This document shows, one piece after another, positions 1 to 6,812 of a DNA stretch of 13,909 bases. Within the stretch, counting starts at the first letter, position 1, and each line of letters opens with the position of its first letter. Location of the stretch: the NCBI GenBank assembly GCA_964434345.1, contig CAYSUY010000108.1, positions 1-13,909 on the forward strand, written 5' to 3'. The DNA is from CAIOSQ01 sp964434345 (lineage in GTDB: Bacteria; Pseudomonadota; Alphaproteobacteria; CACIAM-22H2). A program made the translations under genes and the position numbers. The notes beneath the pieces are model-generated. The model did not search any database, was not told the origin of the DNA, and saw only the letters and a list, made by a program, of their open reading frames with translations.

Positions 1-196
1 GCGCCTGGGCCCCGAGCTGCGCGCCCGCGGCCTCGTCTTCGTCGGCATCGACGTCATCGGCGACTATCTGACGGAGATCAACGTCACCTCGCCGACCGGA
101 ATCCAGGAGATCGGCCGCTATGACGGCGTCGACCTCGCCGGCCGGATCTGGGATGCGATCGAACGCCGCGTCGCCGAGGGCCGCGCGCGGCGCTGA
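1..196 (+). CDS. gshB: Glutathione synthetase, C-terminal end (5' end outside window)
   Basis: Only the last 64 codons are present, ending at the TGA at 194-196. GshB is a cytoplasmic ATP-grasp ligase that joins gamma-glutamylcysteine to glycine in the last step of glutathione synthesis. The visible peptide contains FVGIDVIGDYLTEINVTSP followed by TGIQEI. This matches the C-terminal signature of bacterial GshB, where the E-I-N stretch supplies metal and nucleotide ligands and the following loop closes over the active site. The last ~25 residues are the usual C-terminal helix. The next + strand genes are the XRE regulator and comM, and an extensin-like gene ends head-on 20 bases downstream. 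Identification is firm despite truncation. The start, ATP-binding core and promoter lie outside the window. Confidence 0.93.
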   Translation, partial: RLGPELRARGLVFVGIDVIGDYLTEINVTSPTGIQEIGRYDGVDLAGRIWDAIERRVAEGRARR

Positions 197-216
197 CGCA
201 AGGCGATCCGGCGCCC

Positions 217-840
217 TCAGGCGTCGCAGCGTCGCCAGCGGCCGATGTCGAGATGCAGATGGCTGCGGTGCAGCGCATCCGTGCGCGGCGTCAGCACGAC
301 ATGGAAGATCGAGCAGGCTTCGCGCGCGACCTGACGCAGGAAGGCGCCGCGCGGTCCGAACTCGCCCCAATGGCGCGCGACGGTGATCTGGGTGCCGTCG
401 GCGAGGTCGAAGCCGGCGATGTCGATCGCCTGGCCCAGCGCGTGCTCCGAACGTATGGCACGCGTATCTCCGTTGCGCAGGCGACAGGCATAGCCGCCGA
501 AATGACGGATGCGCGCGAGGCGCTGGCCGAAATGGCGTTGGGCGGCGGGTTGCACGACGTCCGCTTCAAAGCGCAGCAGATGCTCGGCGGTCGGACAGGA
601 CACGAGGAGCGGCTGGTCGAGCGCGACATGGCTGCGCGACAGGCGCACGGCGTCGCGCAGACGGCAGTCGCCGGGACCGTCGCGATCCGGTGCGGGCTCG
701 AAGACGAACCCGGCGCGCGCGAGGGCGGCCGCGCAGGATGGTCCGGACGGCGCGGCCGCGGGAGCCGGCGCCGCGGGCGGTGGCGATCCGGCGCAGGCGG
801 CGAGCAGGAGGGCGCCGAGCAGAAGCAGGGGGCGGGTCAT
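217..840 (-). CDS. Extensin-like C-terminal domain lipoprotein (peptidase M15-like fold)
   Basis: A 207-residue protein from the ATG at 840. It begins with a short lipoprotein signal: MTRP, a leucine-rich core, then lipobox L-A-A-C with the acylated Cys at residue 16. A Pro/Ala linker follows to about residue 34. The rest matches the bacterial extensin-like C-terminal family: CRLRNGDTR, then SEHALGQAIDIAGF (H133, D140), an FLR..AC..F segment, and HRSHLHLD (191-198). The His/Asp pattern resembles the zinc site of D-Ala-D-Ala metallopeptidases, so a peptidoglycan-related role at the membrane or periplasm is plausible but inferred. Cys at 36, 59, 82, 119, 176 and 205 suggest disulfides. Start choice is open: an in-frame GTG at 876 has a better ribosome site (AAAGGA, 9 bases away) and would add 12 residues before the signal, but that stretch has codon use unlike the gene. 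Transcribed divergently from the XRE gene. Confidence 0.85.
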   Translation of the reverse strand: MTRPLLLLGALLLAACAGSPPPAAPAPAAAPSGPSCAAALARAGFVFEPAPDRDGPGDCRLRDAVRLSRSHVALDQPLLVSCPTAEHLLRFEADVVQPAAQRHFGQRLARIRHFGGYACRLRNGDTRAIRSEHALGQAIDIAGFDLADGTQITVARHWGEFGPRGAFLRQVAREACSIFHVVLTPRTDALHRSHLHLDIGRWRRCDA

Positions 841-857
841 TCCCGGGCGGTCTGGCG

Positions 858-986
858 ATTGAATTCGAAACTTCACGCTGACTTTTCCTTTAGGATTAAG
901 TCTATCGCGTTTAGTACAAATAAGAGATAGCAAGCGGTGGTTGCGGCGCGCAGGATGATACACCCAGAAGTTAGGAAGGGCGCAGG
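858..986. promoter_or_regulatory. AT-rich divergent control region with candidate operator
   Basis: This stretch between the extensin-like gene and the XRE gene is strikingly A/T-rich (about 858-930) against very GC-rich surroundings, as expected for back-to-back promoters. Within it CTATC at 902-906 is mirrored by GATAG at 926-930. Nested inside is an imperfect dyad TTTAGTACAAAT (910-921) around GTAC. XRE regulators commonly bind such dyads at their own promoter, so autoregulation is a reasonable inference. I could not assign convincing -35/-10 hexamers on either strand. The XRE gene has a good Shine-Dalgarno AGGAAGGG (973-980), six bases before its ATG. Confidence 0.45.
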
Positions 987-1433
987 ATGACGAGCACGAC
1001 GGGCGGCACGCGACGACGCGGCAGGCTGGCGGATGGCAACCCCGATCCGGTCGACGTCCATGTCGGGCTGCGCATGCGGCTGCGCCGCACCCTGATCGGG
1101 ATGAGCCAGGAGCAGCTCGCATCGGCCCTCGGCATCACCTTCCAGCAGGTCCAGAAATACGAGCGCGGCACCAACCGGATCTCGGCCTCGCGCCTCTACC
1201 AGACCAGCCGGACGCTCGGCGTGCCGGTGTCCTGGTTCTTCGACGAACTGAGCGATGCCGCCGCGGCCGCCAGCGCGACGCCGGCCGTCGTCGCCGGCGA
1301 GCAGGAGGCGACGGATCCCGACCGCCGCCTGCTGCGTCGCGAGACGATGGAACTCGTGCGCGCCTATTACAGCATCAACGACGTGCGGCTGCGCCGCCGC
1401 CTCTACGAAATGGCCAAGGCGATGCGCGGCTGA
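987..1433 (+). CDS. XRE-family helix-turn-helix regulator (PraR-like)
   Basis: A 148-residue cytoplasmic DNA-binding protein. The Cro/C1-type HTH spans about residues 24-86. Helix 2 is MSQEQLASALG (39-49) and the recognition helix begins TFQQVQKYERG (51-61). The phrase FQQVQKYERGTNRISASRL is the hallmark of a regulator conserved across Alphaproteobacteria, typified by rhizobial PraR, a repressor of biofilm and adhesion genes. A low-complexity Ala/Val linker (91-108) leads to a charged C-terminal helix (111-148), normal for the family. The ATG at 987 is supported by AGGAAGGG six bases upstream. The AT-rich upstream region with a dyad suggests self-regulation and perhaps control of the divergent lipoprotein gene. 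The next gene on this strand, comM, starts 144 bases downstream, far enough for its own promoter. The regulon cannot be read from the sequence. Confidence 0.9.
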   Translation: MTSTTGGTRRRGRLADGNPDPVDVHVGLRMRLRRTLIGMSQEQLASALGITFQQVQKYERGTNRISASRLYQTSRTLGVPVSWFFDELSDAAAAASATPAVVAGEQEATDPDRRLLRRETMELVRAYYSINDVRLRRRLYEMAKAMRG

Positions 1434-1577
1434 ACCGCGCCCGACGCGCCCGGGTCACGCCGCGCGTCCAGACGGCCTAATACGCGCGGCAGGCACCGCT
1501 CCTTCCTTCGCCGCCTCGCCTCCGCCCGCCCCGGCGCGCTTTGATCGCCGCCGTCCGACCGGGGAGGCGGAGCATCC

Positions 1578-3104
1578 ATGCACGCGCGCATCAGCACCGT
1601 CGCGTTCCTCGGCATCGACATCGTCGATGTCGATGTCCAGGTCCATCTCGGGGGTGGCGTCGGCGCCTTCCTCCTCGTCGGCCTGCCCGACAAGACGATC
1701 GCCGAGAGCCGCGAGCGGGTGCGGGCCGCGCTCGCCGCGATCGGGCTTGCCCTGCCGGTCAAGCGGATCACGGTCAATCTCTCGCCGGCCGATCTCCACA
1801 AGGAGGGCAGCCATTACGACCTGCCGATCGCGCTGGGGCTGATGAGCGCGATGGGCATCTTCGCGCCCGACCAGCTCGACGGCCATGTGGCGATCGGCGA
1901 GCTGGCGCTCGACGGGCGGCTGCGGGCGGTCGCGGGCGTTCTGCCGGCGGCCGTCGCCGCCGGTCGCCGCGGCCGTGGGGTCATCTGTCCCGAGGCCTGC
2001 GGCGGCGAGGCCGCCTGGTCGGGCGCCGGCGACATCGTCGCGGCCCCGACCCTCGTCTCCGTGGTCAACCATTTCAAGGGGACGCAGGCGCTGGCGGCTC
2101 CGACGCCGCGCATGGCCGAGGCACGCACGGGGCTGCCCGACCTCGCCGACGTGAAAGGCCAGGAAACCGCCCGCCGGGCGCTCGAAGTCGCCGCGGCGGG
2201 CGGCCATAACCTTCTGTTCGTGGGTCCCCCGGGCGCGGGCAAGTCGATGCTCGCCCGCCGCTTGCCCGGCCTGCTGCCACCCCTCGCACCGGCCGAGGCG
2301 CTGGAGATCTCGATGCTCCATTCGGTCGCCGGGCTTCTGCAGGACGGGCGGATCGTCACCGAGCGCCCGTTCCGCGATCCGCATCACTCGGCGAGCGTCG
2401 CGGCGCTCGTCGGAGGCGGGTCGCGCGCCCGGCCCGGGGAAATCAGCCTCGCCCATGGCGGGGTGCTGTTCCTGGACGAGTTGCCGGAATTCCAGCGCGG
2501 CGCGCTCGAGGCGCTGCGCCAACCCCTGGAGAGCGGGCGGGCCGTGGTGGCGCGGGCCAACGCCCATGTCAGCTATCCGGCGCGGGTGCAGCTGGTCGCC
2601 GCCTGCAATCCCTGTCGCTGCGGCCATCTCGCCGACCCCGATCGCAGCTGCGGGCGCGCGCCACGCTGCGGGCGGGATTATCTCGCGCGGTTGTCGGGCC
2701 CGCTGCTCGACCGCATCGACATGCGCCTGGAACTCGGAGCGGTCTCGCCCGAGGATCTCGCCCAGGCCCCGCGCGGCGAGGCCAGTGCCGCGGTCGCGGC
2801 GCGGGTCGCACAGGCCTGGGACGTCGCGGCGACGCGCCGCCAGGCCCTTGGCCTCGGCCCGGACGGGCCGCGCACGAATGCGGACCTCGACGGTCGCATC
2901 CTCGAGGCCGCGGCGCCGCTCGACCAGGCCGCGCGGCGTCTGCTCATGGAGGCGAGCGCGCGCCTCAAGCTGTCGGCGCGCAGCCATGCGCGGGTGCTGC
3001 GCGTCGCGCGCACCCTCGCCGATCTCGACGGCCAGACGACGATCGGCCGCCCCCATGTGGGCGAGGCGCTGGGCTACCGGCGCGGCACGGCGCTGCCGCC
3101 GTGA
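1578..3104 (+). CDS. comM: YifB/ComM family Mg-chelatase-like AAA+ ATPase
   Basis: 508 residues, the usual length of the family. The N-terminal ChlI-like (LonC-like) domain covers about 1-165 and includes VGLPDKTIAESRERVRAAL and ITVNLSPADLHKEGSHYDLP. The AAA+ domain follows: Walker A GPPGAGKS (216-223), Walker B VLFLDE (296-301), and the arginine region GPLLDRIDM (374-382). A Cys cluster CNPCRCGH…C…C (343-364) is the conserved metal-binding-like insert of YifB proteins. A helical C-terminal domain (about 410-508) completes it. ComM is a hexameric helicase that promotes branch migration when single-stranded DNA is integrated during natural transformation. YifB is also widespread in bacteria not known to be competent, so the role here is inferred. 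ATG 1578 is preceded by GGGGAGG about 11 bases upstream. The gene ends in a palindrome shared with the convergent hydrolase gene. Confidence 0.95.
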   Translation: MHARISTVAFLGIDIVDVDVQVHLGGGVGAFLLVGLPDKTIAESRERVRAALAAIGLALPVKRITVNLSPADLHKEGSHYDLPIALGLMSAMGIFAPDQLDGHVAIGELALDGRLRAVAGVLPAAVAAGRRGRGVICPEACGGEAAWSGAGDIVAAPTLVSVVNHFKGTQALAAPTPRMAEARTGLPDLADVKGQETARRALEVAAAGGHNLLFVGPPGAGKSMLARRLPGLLPPLAPAEALEISMLHSVAGLLQDGRIVTERPFRDPHHSASVAALVGGGSRARPGEISLAHGGVLFLDELPEFQRGALEALRQPLESGRAVVARANAHVSYPARVQLVAACNPCRCGHLADPDRSCGRAPRCGRDYLARLSGPLLDRIDMRLELGAVSPEDLAQAPRGEASAAVAARVAQAWDVAATRRQALGLGPDGPRTNADLDGRILEAAAPLDQAARRLLMEASARLKLSARSHARVLRVARTLADLDGQTTIGRPHVGEALGYRRGTALPP

Positions 3105-3127
3105 CCGGGCGCGGCGCCGCCCCCGGT
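3104..3127. terminator. Candidate bidirectional terminator palindrome between convergent stops
   Basis: The 24 bases from the last base of the comM stop to the first base of the hydrolase stop form an almost perfect inverted repeat. ACCGGG (3104-3109) pairs with CCCGGT (3122-3127), then there is one C·C mismatch, then GCGGC (3111-3115) pairs with GCCGC (3116-3120). It fills the entire gap between two convergent genes, as a shared terminator would. No T tract follows on either strand, so it would be a non-canonical or Rho-assisted terminator, or simply a very compact hairpin. Confidence 0.5.
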
Positions 3128-3963
3128 CAGCGCGCGACCAGCCTGGCGAGGGCGCGGGACAGCGTGCCCTCGGGCCGCGCCAATTCGTCGATCAGCGAGA
3201 AATGGTCATGGCCCGGCAACGGCACGAACCCGCCCTCGAGCCCCGCCATGCGCCAGGCGGCGTAGTAATCGACCGATTGCCGCTGCAGCTCGGACAGCTC
3301 GCCGCCGCCGACCGTCACCATCAGGCGCCCGGCCTGCTTGGGCAGCGCATGGATCGGCGAGGCGCGGCGCGCCTCCAGCACGTCCATGCCGAGCGCGCGG
3401 TTCAGATAGGACAGGCGAATCGGCTCGAGGTCGAAGAGGCCGCTGATCGCGAGGCCGCCCGCGACGCGCGGATTGCCCATCGCGATCGCCGTCAGATGGC
3501 CGCCCGCCGAATGGCCACCGACATAGAGGCGGTTCGGATCGCCGCCCAGCCGCGGCAGATTGGCGAGCAGCCAGTCGATGGCGCGGCGGATCTCCTGGCA
3601 GATCTCGGTCATCTTCCTGGCCGGCGCCAGCGTGTACTCGAGATTGACGAAGTTGATGCCGTGCGGGACCACGCCGCCGGCGACGTGGAACGAACTCTGC
3701 TTGTCGTTCATCTGCCAGTAGCCGCCATGGATATAGGCGAAGGTCGGCGCACCGGGCCGGCCGCAGGGCACGAAATCGAGGATCTCGCGCGGCGTGTCGC
3801 CATAGGCGAGGTTGCGCTCGTGAGGCAGCGAGGCGCGCAAGGCGTCGCTGCGCGCCACCCACCCGCCGACATAGGCGTCGCGGCGCACCTGGCCGACATG
3901 GGCCGAATTGTTGTAGGCGGCGTCGAGCCCGGCCTGATCGAATTCGCCATAGACGAGCGACAT
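3127..3963 (-). CDS. Alpha/beta hydrolase, kynurenine formamidase-like
   Basis: 278 residues from the ATG at 3963, which has GGAGG seven bases upstream. No signal peptide, so it is likely cytoplasmic. Alpha/beta-hydrolase landmarks are clear: oxyanion-hole HGGYW (79-83), nucleophile elbow GHSAG with Ser152, a candidate acid Glu222 in GGGELSELQRQS, and His254 in GHDHFSL. HGGYW together with the GG-E-E-QRQS pattern is typical of arylformamidase/kynurenine formamidase-like enzymes, which hydrolyse N-formylkynurenine in tryptophan breakdown. The family also includes carboxylesterases of other specificity. No other kynurenine-pathway gene is visible here, so the substrate is not assigned. It is the last gene of the - strand series, 70 bases after the small lipoprotein gene, and ends at the shared palindrome. 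Confidence 0.85.
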   Translation of the reverse strand: MSLVYGEFDQAGLDAAYNNSAHVGQVRRDAYVGGWVARSDALRASLPHERNLAYGDTPREILDFVPCGRPGAPTFAYIHGGYWQMNDKQSSFHVAGGVVPHGINFVNLEYTLAPARKMTEICQEIRRAIDWLLANLPRLGGDPNRLYVGGHSAGGHLTAIAMGNPRVAGGLAISGLFDLEPIRLSYLNRALGMDVLEARRASPIHALPKQAGRLMVTVGGGELSELQRQSVDYYAAWRMAGLEGGFVPLPGHDHFSLIDELARPEGTLSRALARLVAR

Positions 3964-4033
3964 GAAACAACCTCCGGCAAGCTGAAGCCGTGAGCCTAGC
4001 GCAGTTCCGCCGCCGCTGGCACCGCTCGCCGCA

Positions 4034-4504
4034 TCAGCCCGCGCGCACCGGAATGCCGCGCAGTTCCAGGAGCTGGGCGTAGCAGGTCCGGGCGTTGACC
4101 CAGCTCGCCGCCGCGCGCGAGCGCGCATTGGCGTCCACATGATGCACCGTCAACGTCCCGCCGCGCGGCTGGTCGCCGCGATGGAGGAACAATGTCAGGA
4201 AGCAGTCGTCGGTGGCGTAGCGCAGGATCTCCGCCGGTCCGTCTCGCCGGGTGAAGGTCGACGGGCCAAGCATGGCCAGCACCACCTCGCGCGACAAACC
4301 GACCAGGCGATCGACGTCCCGCTCGGCCAGGACCGGAGGCGGTGTGCGCATCGCCTGGCTGCCGCCCGGCACCCCTTCGCCGCGCGTGCCGGACCCGCTG
4401 GGCAGGTCACAGGCGGTGAGCACCGCCGCGGCCACGCACGCCAGCGCGATCCATGTCGGCGCCGCGGGGACGCGGCGCCGACAGCCCCCCGCTGTGGACG
4501 TCAC
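4034..4504 (-). CDS. Small lipoprotein of unknown function (possible SmpA/BamE-like fold)
   Basis: 156 residues. The start is a GTG at 4504 whose last two bases are part of the bactofilin stop codon (GTGA overlap), so translation is probably coupled. The next in-frame ATG is at residue 52, after the signal, so the GTG is well supported. An Arg-rich n-region and hydrophobic core lead to lipobox L-T-A-C with Cys32. After a Gly/Ser/Pro linker, residues 62-105 read DVDRLVGLSREVVLAMLGPS followed by a short strand pair. This helix-loop-strand order recalls SmpA/OmlA (BamE) lipoproteins, in which an 'L.G.....V...LG.P' helix is conserved. Cys101 and Cys141 could form a disulfide. I do not recognise a specific family. 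Linkage to the bactofilin suggests an envelope role, by inference. Confidence 0.75.
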   Translation of the reverse strand: MTSTAGGCRRRVPAAPTWIALACVAAAVLTACDLPSGSGTRGEGVPGGSQAMRTPPPVLAERDVDRLVGLSREVVLAMLGPSTFTRRDGPAEILRYATDDCFLTLFLHRGDQPRGGTLTVHHVDANARSRAAASWVNARTCYAQLLELRGIPVRAG

Positions 4505-5082
4505 TCCGCGCGCGCGCCCGAAACCTGGACGTCGCCGGCGATTTCGCCGCCGGCCTCGATCTCGACGGTGCCGTAGCGGATCGTGCCGACGACCTTGCCG
4601 GTCGCGCGGATGAACAGGCGCTGGCGCACGGTGATCGTGCCCTCGAAACGCCCGGCGATCTCGGCCTGGTCGATCTCGGCGGTGCCCTTGAAGATGCCGT
4701 TGGGCGAGATCTCGATCGCCCGCGTCTCCGACAGGTCGGCCTCGACGCGGCCTTCGACCACCAGCCGGTCGCAGGAGGTGAGCTTGCCCGAGAGCATGAT
4801 GTCGCGACCGACGATCAGCTTCTTGGTCTCGGCATCGGCCGCGCCGCCGGGACGCGGTCCCGCGCCGAGGCCCATGCCGGCGCTGGCCGGCCGCGCGGCG
4901 GCGGCCACCGGCATCGACGCCGCGGCGGGCTGCGCCGCACGCGGGGTCATGGCGGGGGCGACGACCTGACCCGGGGCGGACGGGCTCTGCCGCATCGCGA
5001 CGCGCGGCTCGGACGTCATCTGCGGCGGCTCGGGCGCCAGCGGGTGACTGTCGTCCTCGTTATCCTTCTTGCGACGAAACAT
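4501..5082 (-). CDS. Bactofilin (polymer-forming cytoskeletal protein)
   Basis: 193 residues from the ATG at 5082, with GAGGAGAG five bases upstream. In-frame codons extend further upstream but lack a comparable ribosome site. The bactofilin (DUF583) domain covers about 88-187. It is a run of short beta repeats with alternating hydrophobic and Gly/charged positions: LIVGRDIMLSGKL, LVVEGRVEADL, AIEISPNGIFKGTAEI, AEIAGRFEGTITV, LFIRATGKVVGTI, TVEIEAGGEIAGDV. This is the right-handed beta-helix that polymerises without nucleotide. The N-terminal tail (1-87) is basic, then Pro/Ala-rich and disordered; such tails often tether bactofilins to membrane or partners. Bactofilins scaffold local peptidoglycan synthesis or cleavage. 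The nearby SLT-domain, EI24 and lipoprotein genes fit an envelope role, though function in this strain is unknown. Confidence 0.93.
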   Translation of the reverse strand: MFRRKKDNEDDSHPLAPEPPQMTSEPRVAMRQSPSAPGQVVAPAMTPRAAQPAAASMPVAAAARPASAGMGLGAGPRPGGAADAETKKLIVGRDIMLSGKLTSCDRLVVEGRVEADLSETRAIEISPNGIFKGTAEIDQAEIAGRFEGTITVRQRLFIRATGKVVGTIRYGTVEIEAGGEIAGDVQVSGARAE

Positions 5083-5172
5083 GCGGTCTCTCCTCGGCTG
5101 GACGGGGGCAATGTGGCGAAGCGGATGCGCGCGGGCAACGCGAAAACGCACCACGTGCCGCGCCACCGGCCA

Positions 5173-5850
5173 TCAGGCGCCGCGGCGCGCGGCCGCGACC
5201 AGATGCGTCATGACGGCGGCCCCCAGCAGCGCGCCGACAAGGTTGAGTACGGGAATGCCCATGAGCAGCGCCAGGATCGCGCCTGCGGCCCAGTAGCGCG
5301 CCCGGCCGGCGCGCCACAGCCGGGCCGCGGCGTCGCGATCGAGGCGTCGCATAGCGACCGCGAGGAAGGTCTCGCGCGCGAGCAGCCATCCATTCAGCGC
5401 CGCGAAGGCGACGACGTTCACCACCGGCACGAAATAGAGCGGCAGGACGAGCAGGTTGAGACCAAGCGTGGCGCCGATCTGGCGCAGGGCGAGCACGACC
5501 TGCTCGCCGATCCCCGACGCGCGCGGTGGCGGCAATCCCGGGTAATGGCGCCGCTCGACGGCCGCGCAGACGGGATCGGCGAGGAAGGCGGACTGGATCG
5601 CCACGACGCAGCCTGGGAAGAGCACGATCGCAAGCAGCACCGCCCCCGCGCCACCGAGTATCCCGGCGATGTCAGCGAGCCAGGCCGGCGCCGATTGCGG
5701 CAGGAACGCGAGCAGCCAGGGCAAGGCCAGGAACAGCCCGGCCAGCAACGCGGCGAAACACCCCGCCGCGAGCGCGAGGGACAGGATCAGCAGCCGCCGC
5801 AGCGCCGGATCGGCCAGCTGGACGAGCGATTTGGAAAAGGCGCCGATCAT
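5173..5850 (-). CDS. EI24 domain (CysZ-like) integral membrane protein
   Basis: 225 residues with strongly hydrophobic segments at about 20-50, 60-90, 127-157 and 186-218. The first and third are long enough to be helical hairpins, as in CysZ. Between them lies a soluble stretch with HYPGLPPPRASG. The order of segments and motifs such as LLVLPLYFVPVVNVVAFAALNGWLLARE match the EI24/CysZ family. E. coli CysZ is a sulfate permease feeding cysteine synthesis; many alphaproteobacterial members are annotated only as EI24 domain proteins. No cysteine or sulfate genes are visible nearby, so sulfate transport is not claimed. The ATG at 5850 has no strong Shine-Dalgarno. It lies 51 bases downstream of the SLT gene and 90 bases upstream of the bactofilin, all on one strand. 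Confidence 0.85.
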   Translation of the reverse strand: MIGAFSKSLVQLADPALRRLLILSLALAAGCFAALLAGLFLALPWLLAFLPQSAPAWLADIAGILGGAGAVLLAIVLFPGCVVAIQSAFLADPVCAAVERRHYPGLPPPRASGIGEQVVLALRQIGATLGLNLLVLPLYFVPVVNVVAFAALNGWLLARETFLAVAMRRLDRDAAARLWRAGRARYWAAGAILALLMGIPVLNLVGALLGAAVMTHLVAAARRGA

Positions 5851-5901
5851 CGGCCCGAGAACCTGGCCATGCCGCGAGACCGGCCCCGGCCCCGCATGTC
5901 G

Positions 5902-6753
5902 TCAGGTCTGGGAGCGTCGCGCCGCACGCCCGGCCACCGTGCGGCCCTCGCGATCGTCGAGCGCCGCCAGCGCCGCGACGGTGATCGGTGCGATGCCGAC
6001 GGTGGACAGGCCCTGGAGGACCTGGACGCGCGTCTGGGCGGGCGCCGGCAACGTCGCGCTCCGCGCGGCGAGCCCGCGCTCGGTCCGCGCCACGGCATTG
6101 ACGATCTCGGGTGCGGCCGGCGCGCCGGTCCGGGTGCCCTCGAAACGCTTCGCAAAACGCGCCATCACCTCGTCGAGGCTGCGCGCGCGGCCGTCGGCCG
6201 CGAAGAAGACGCGACGATTCGGCGCCGCCGCCTCGGGCAGGACGTCCGCCGCGGGCGCCGCGCCATTCGCCCCCTGGGCCTGCAGGAAGCGCGTCGCGCC
6301 CTGGGGCCCCAGGAAATGCGCCATGTAGAGCTCGGTGGCGGTCGGTTCCCGGCGCAGCGCCGAGCGCAGCTGGTCCTGGTTGGATTTCGTGTATTCCGCG
6401 GCCATCGCTGCCGCGAGAGCCGGATCCTTGCGCAGGTCGAGGATCCGCGCCCGCAGCTCCGGATCGGCGACCCGCGCCGCGCCGCCCGGCGTCGTGGCGA
6501 TCGACTCGGCCGCGTCGGCGATGCCGTATTTCGCGCCGTGCTGATGCACCATGCGCAGCCAGGTGCTTTCGATGAACTGGTAGAGCCCGGTCGCCGAGGA
6601 GGTCGCGGCCTTCGCCTTGGGGTCGAGGCCGCTCTCGATCTCGGCCTGCCGGACCAGAAAATCGAAAGAGACGCCCGTGCGCTTGGCGGCGCCCTGGATG
6701 GCATCGCGGATTTCCGGCGCGACGGCGCGCCCGAGCGGGTTGACGGGGGACAT
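5902..6753 (-). CDS. Lytic transglycosylase-like SLT-domain protein without signal peptide
   Basis: 283 residues from the ATG at 6753. The SLT fold lies in the N-terminal half. Catalytic Glu40 sits in QAEIESGLDP, and the family signature SSATGLYQFIESTW (52-65) follows, then a downstream YMAHFLGPQGA segment. Such enzymes cleave the MurNAc-GlcNAc bond of peptidoglycan with 1,6-anhydro product formation. There is no signal peptide or membrane segment, unusual for a periplasmic enzyme; some alphaproteobacterial relatives are exported by the flagellar apparatus. The C-terminal ~110 residues are Ala/Arg-rich and unrecognised. An alternative GTG at 6816 overlaps the yraN stop as GTGA and would add 21 residues, but those codons include CCA, TCT, GTT, GGT and AGT, atypical for these genes, so I prefer 6753. 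Neither start has a clear ribosome site. Confidence 0.85.
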   Translation of the reverse strand: MSPVNPLGRAVAPEIRDAIQGAAKRTGVSFDFLVRQAEIESGLDPKAKAATSSATGLYQFIESTWLRMVHQHGAKYGIADAAESIATTPGGAARVADPELRARILDLRKDPALAAAMAAEYTKSNQDQLRSALRREPTATELYMAHFLGPQGATRFLQAQGANGAAPAADVLPEAAAPNRRVFFAADGRARSLDEVMARFAKRFEGTRTGAPAAPEIVNAVARTERGLAARSATLPAPAQTRVQVLQGLSTVGIAPITVAALAALDDREGRTVAGRAARRSQT

Positions 6754-6812
6754 GAGCGCACTGTGACCCGCCGACCGCGGGCCGTCAACAGATGGCGCCC
6801 GCGGGCGCGGCG

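Noticed and set aside
987..1122. Extension of the extensin-like frame upstream of 876 across the control region to 1122.
   Set aside because: The extra codons run through A/T-rich DNA and antisense to the XRE coding start, and would bury the lipoprotein signal deep inside the protein.
1442..1475. A possible hairpin (GACGCG…CGCGTC) after the XRE gene as a terminator.
   Set aside because: The stem is only six pairs with a long loop and no T tract; such short G/C repeats occur by chance at this composition.
1455..3056. A 533-codon open frame on the - strand opposite comM.
   Set aside because: The comM product matches its family end to end; the opposite frame has low-complexity Arg/Gly/Ala composition and no motif.
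2455..3993. A 512-codon + strand frame overlapping comM and running antisense to the hydrolase.
   Set aside because: It spans two well-supported genes in the wrong frame or strand and has no domain content.
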